Assembly (NCBI GenBank): GCA_937896065.1
Contig: CALBLI010000025.1
Span: 1-23,965, forward strand
Reading direction: 5' to 3'
Length of the DNA stretch: 23,965 bases
Source of the DNA: an uncultured Caryophanales bacterium
GTDB lineage: Bacteria > Bacillota_I > Bacilli_A > RFN20 > CAG-288
The notes under the pieces are model-generated. The model was not told the DNA's origin and made no database searches. It saw nothing but the letters and a program-made list of their open reading frames with translations. The position numbers and the translations under genes are program-made. Positions 23,913-23,965 of this stretch are shown piece after piece. Every line of letters begins with the position of its first letter. Within the stretch, counting starts at the first letter, position 1.

Positions 23913-23965
23913 TCCTTAGGAATTTACTTTTTTCATTTTTGAACACAAAAAAACAAAAACTTATT

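Noticed and set aside
1..23965. Mollicutes genetic code with TGA read as Trp
   Set aside because: TGA stops yesL, rnmV, oppD and metI at the expected protein ends, and Trp in conserved motifs is TGG.
1..23965. CRISPR array, tRNA or rRNA genes, insertion sequence or prophage
   Set aside because: No regularly spaced repeats, tRNA cloverleaf, rRNA sequence, transposase or integrase motif was seen. The gene content is ordinary chromosomal.

Overview
The window comes from an AT-rich, low-GC Gram-positive bacterium on the Bacillota/Mollicutes side, plausibly an uncultured Erysipelotrichia- or RF39/Acholeplasma-like Bacilli member. The evidence is strong A/T bias at third codon positions, Shine-Dalgarno (SD) sequences of the GGAGG type, several predicted lipoproteins, a Met-specific T-box, and the Firmicutes gene block mnmE-tatD-rnmV-ksgA. 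TGA ends yesL, rnmV, oppD and metI while Trp is written TGG, so the standard bacterial code applies. The exact taxon is inference.

Layout. (1) 1-2325, minus strand: a hypothetical gene, a lipoprotein metalloprotease of M6 type, and a second hypothetical gene cut by the window edge. (2) 2326-2781: AT-rich divergent intergenic region with a good promoter and an operator-like pair of inverted sites. (3) 2782-9962, plus strand: a carbohydrate ABC importer (binding lipoprotein, two permeases, UgpC/MsmX-type ATPase), then a YesL/DUF624 membrane protein and the CCA-adding enzyme, the last two overlapping. (4) 9963-10530: non-coding or weakly coding stretch with short repeats, a probable small single-TM protein and the mnmE promoter. 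(5) 10531-14029: mnmE, tatD, rnmV, ksgA (tRNA modification, quality control nuclease, 5S and 16S rRNA maturation). (6) 14030-16860, minus strand: metQ, metI, metN (methionine importer) behind a Met T-box; metQ and ksgA stop codons abut. (7) 16861-23965: oppB-C-D-F-A oligopeptide importer ending in a clear terminator.

Functionally the window is dominated by nutrient uptake: sugar, methionine and peptides, plus a secreted lipoprotein protease that could feed peptide uptake (inference only). The most unusual feature is that the import machinery carries extra cytoplasmic mass. OppD has about 264 additional residues, largely coiled coil, between the Q-loop and the signature motif. The UgpC-type ATPase has about 39 extra residues at the same site, built from a repeated helix, and a second charged insertion in its C-terminal domain. 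The MalG-type permease has about 95 extra N-terminal residues. On the regulatory side, three start codons sit exactly six bases after a TATAAT, the geometry of leaderless mRNAs, and related operator-like sites occur at the sugar and opp promoters.
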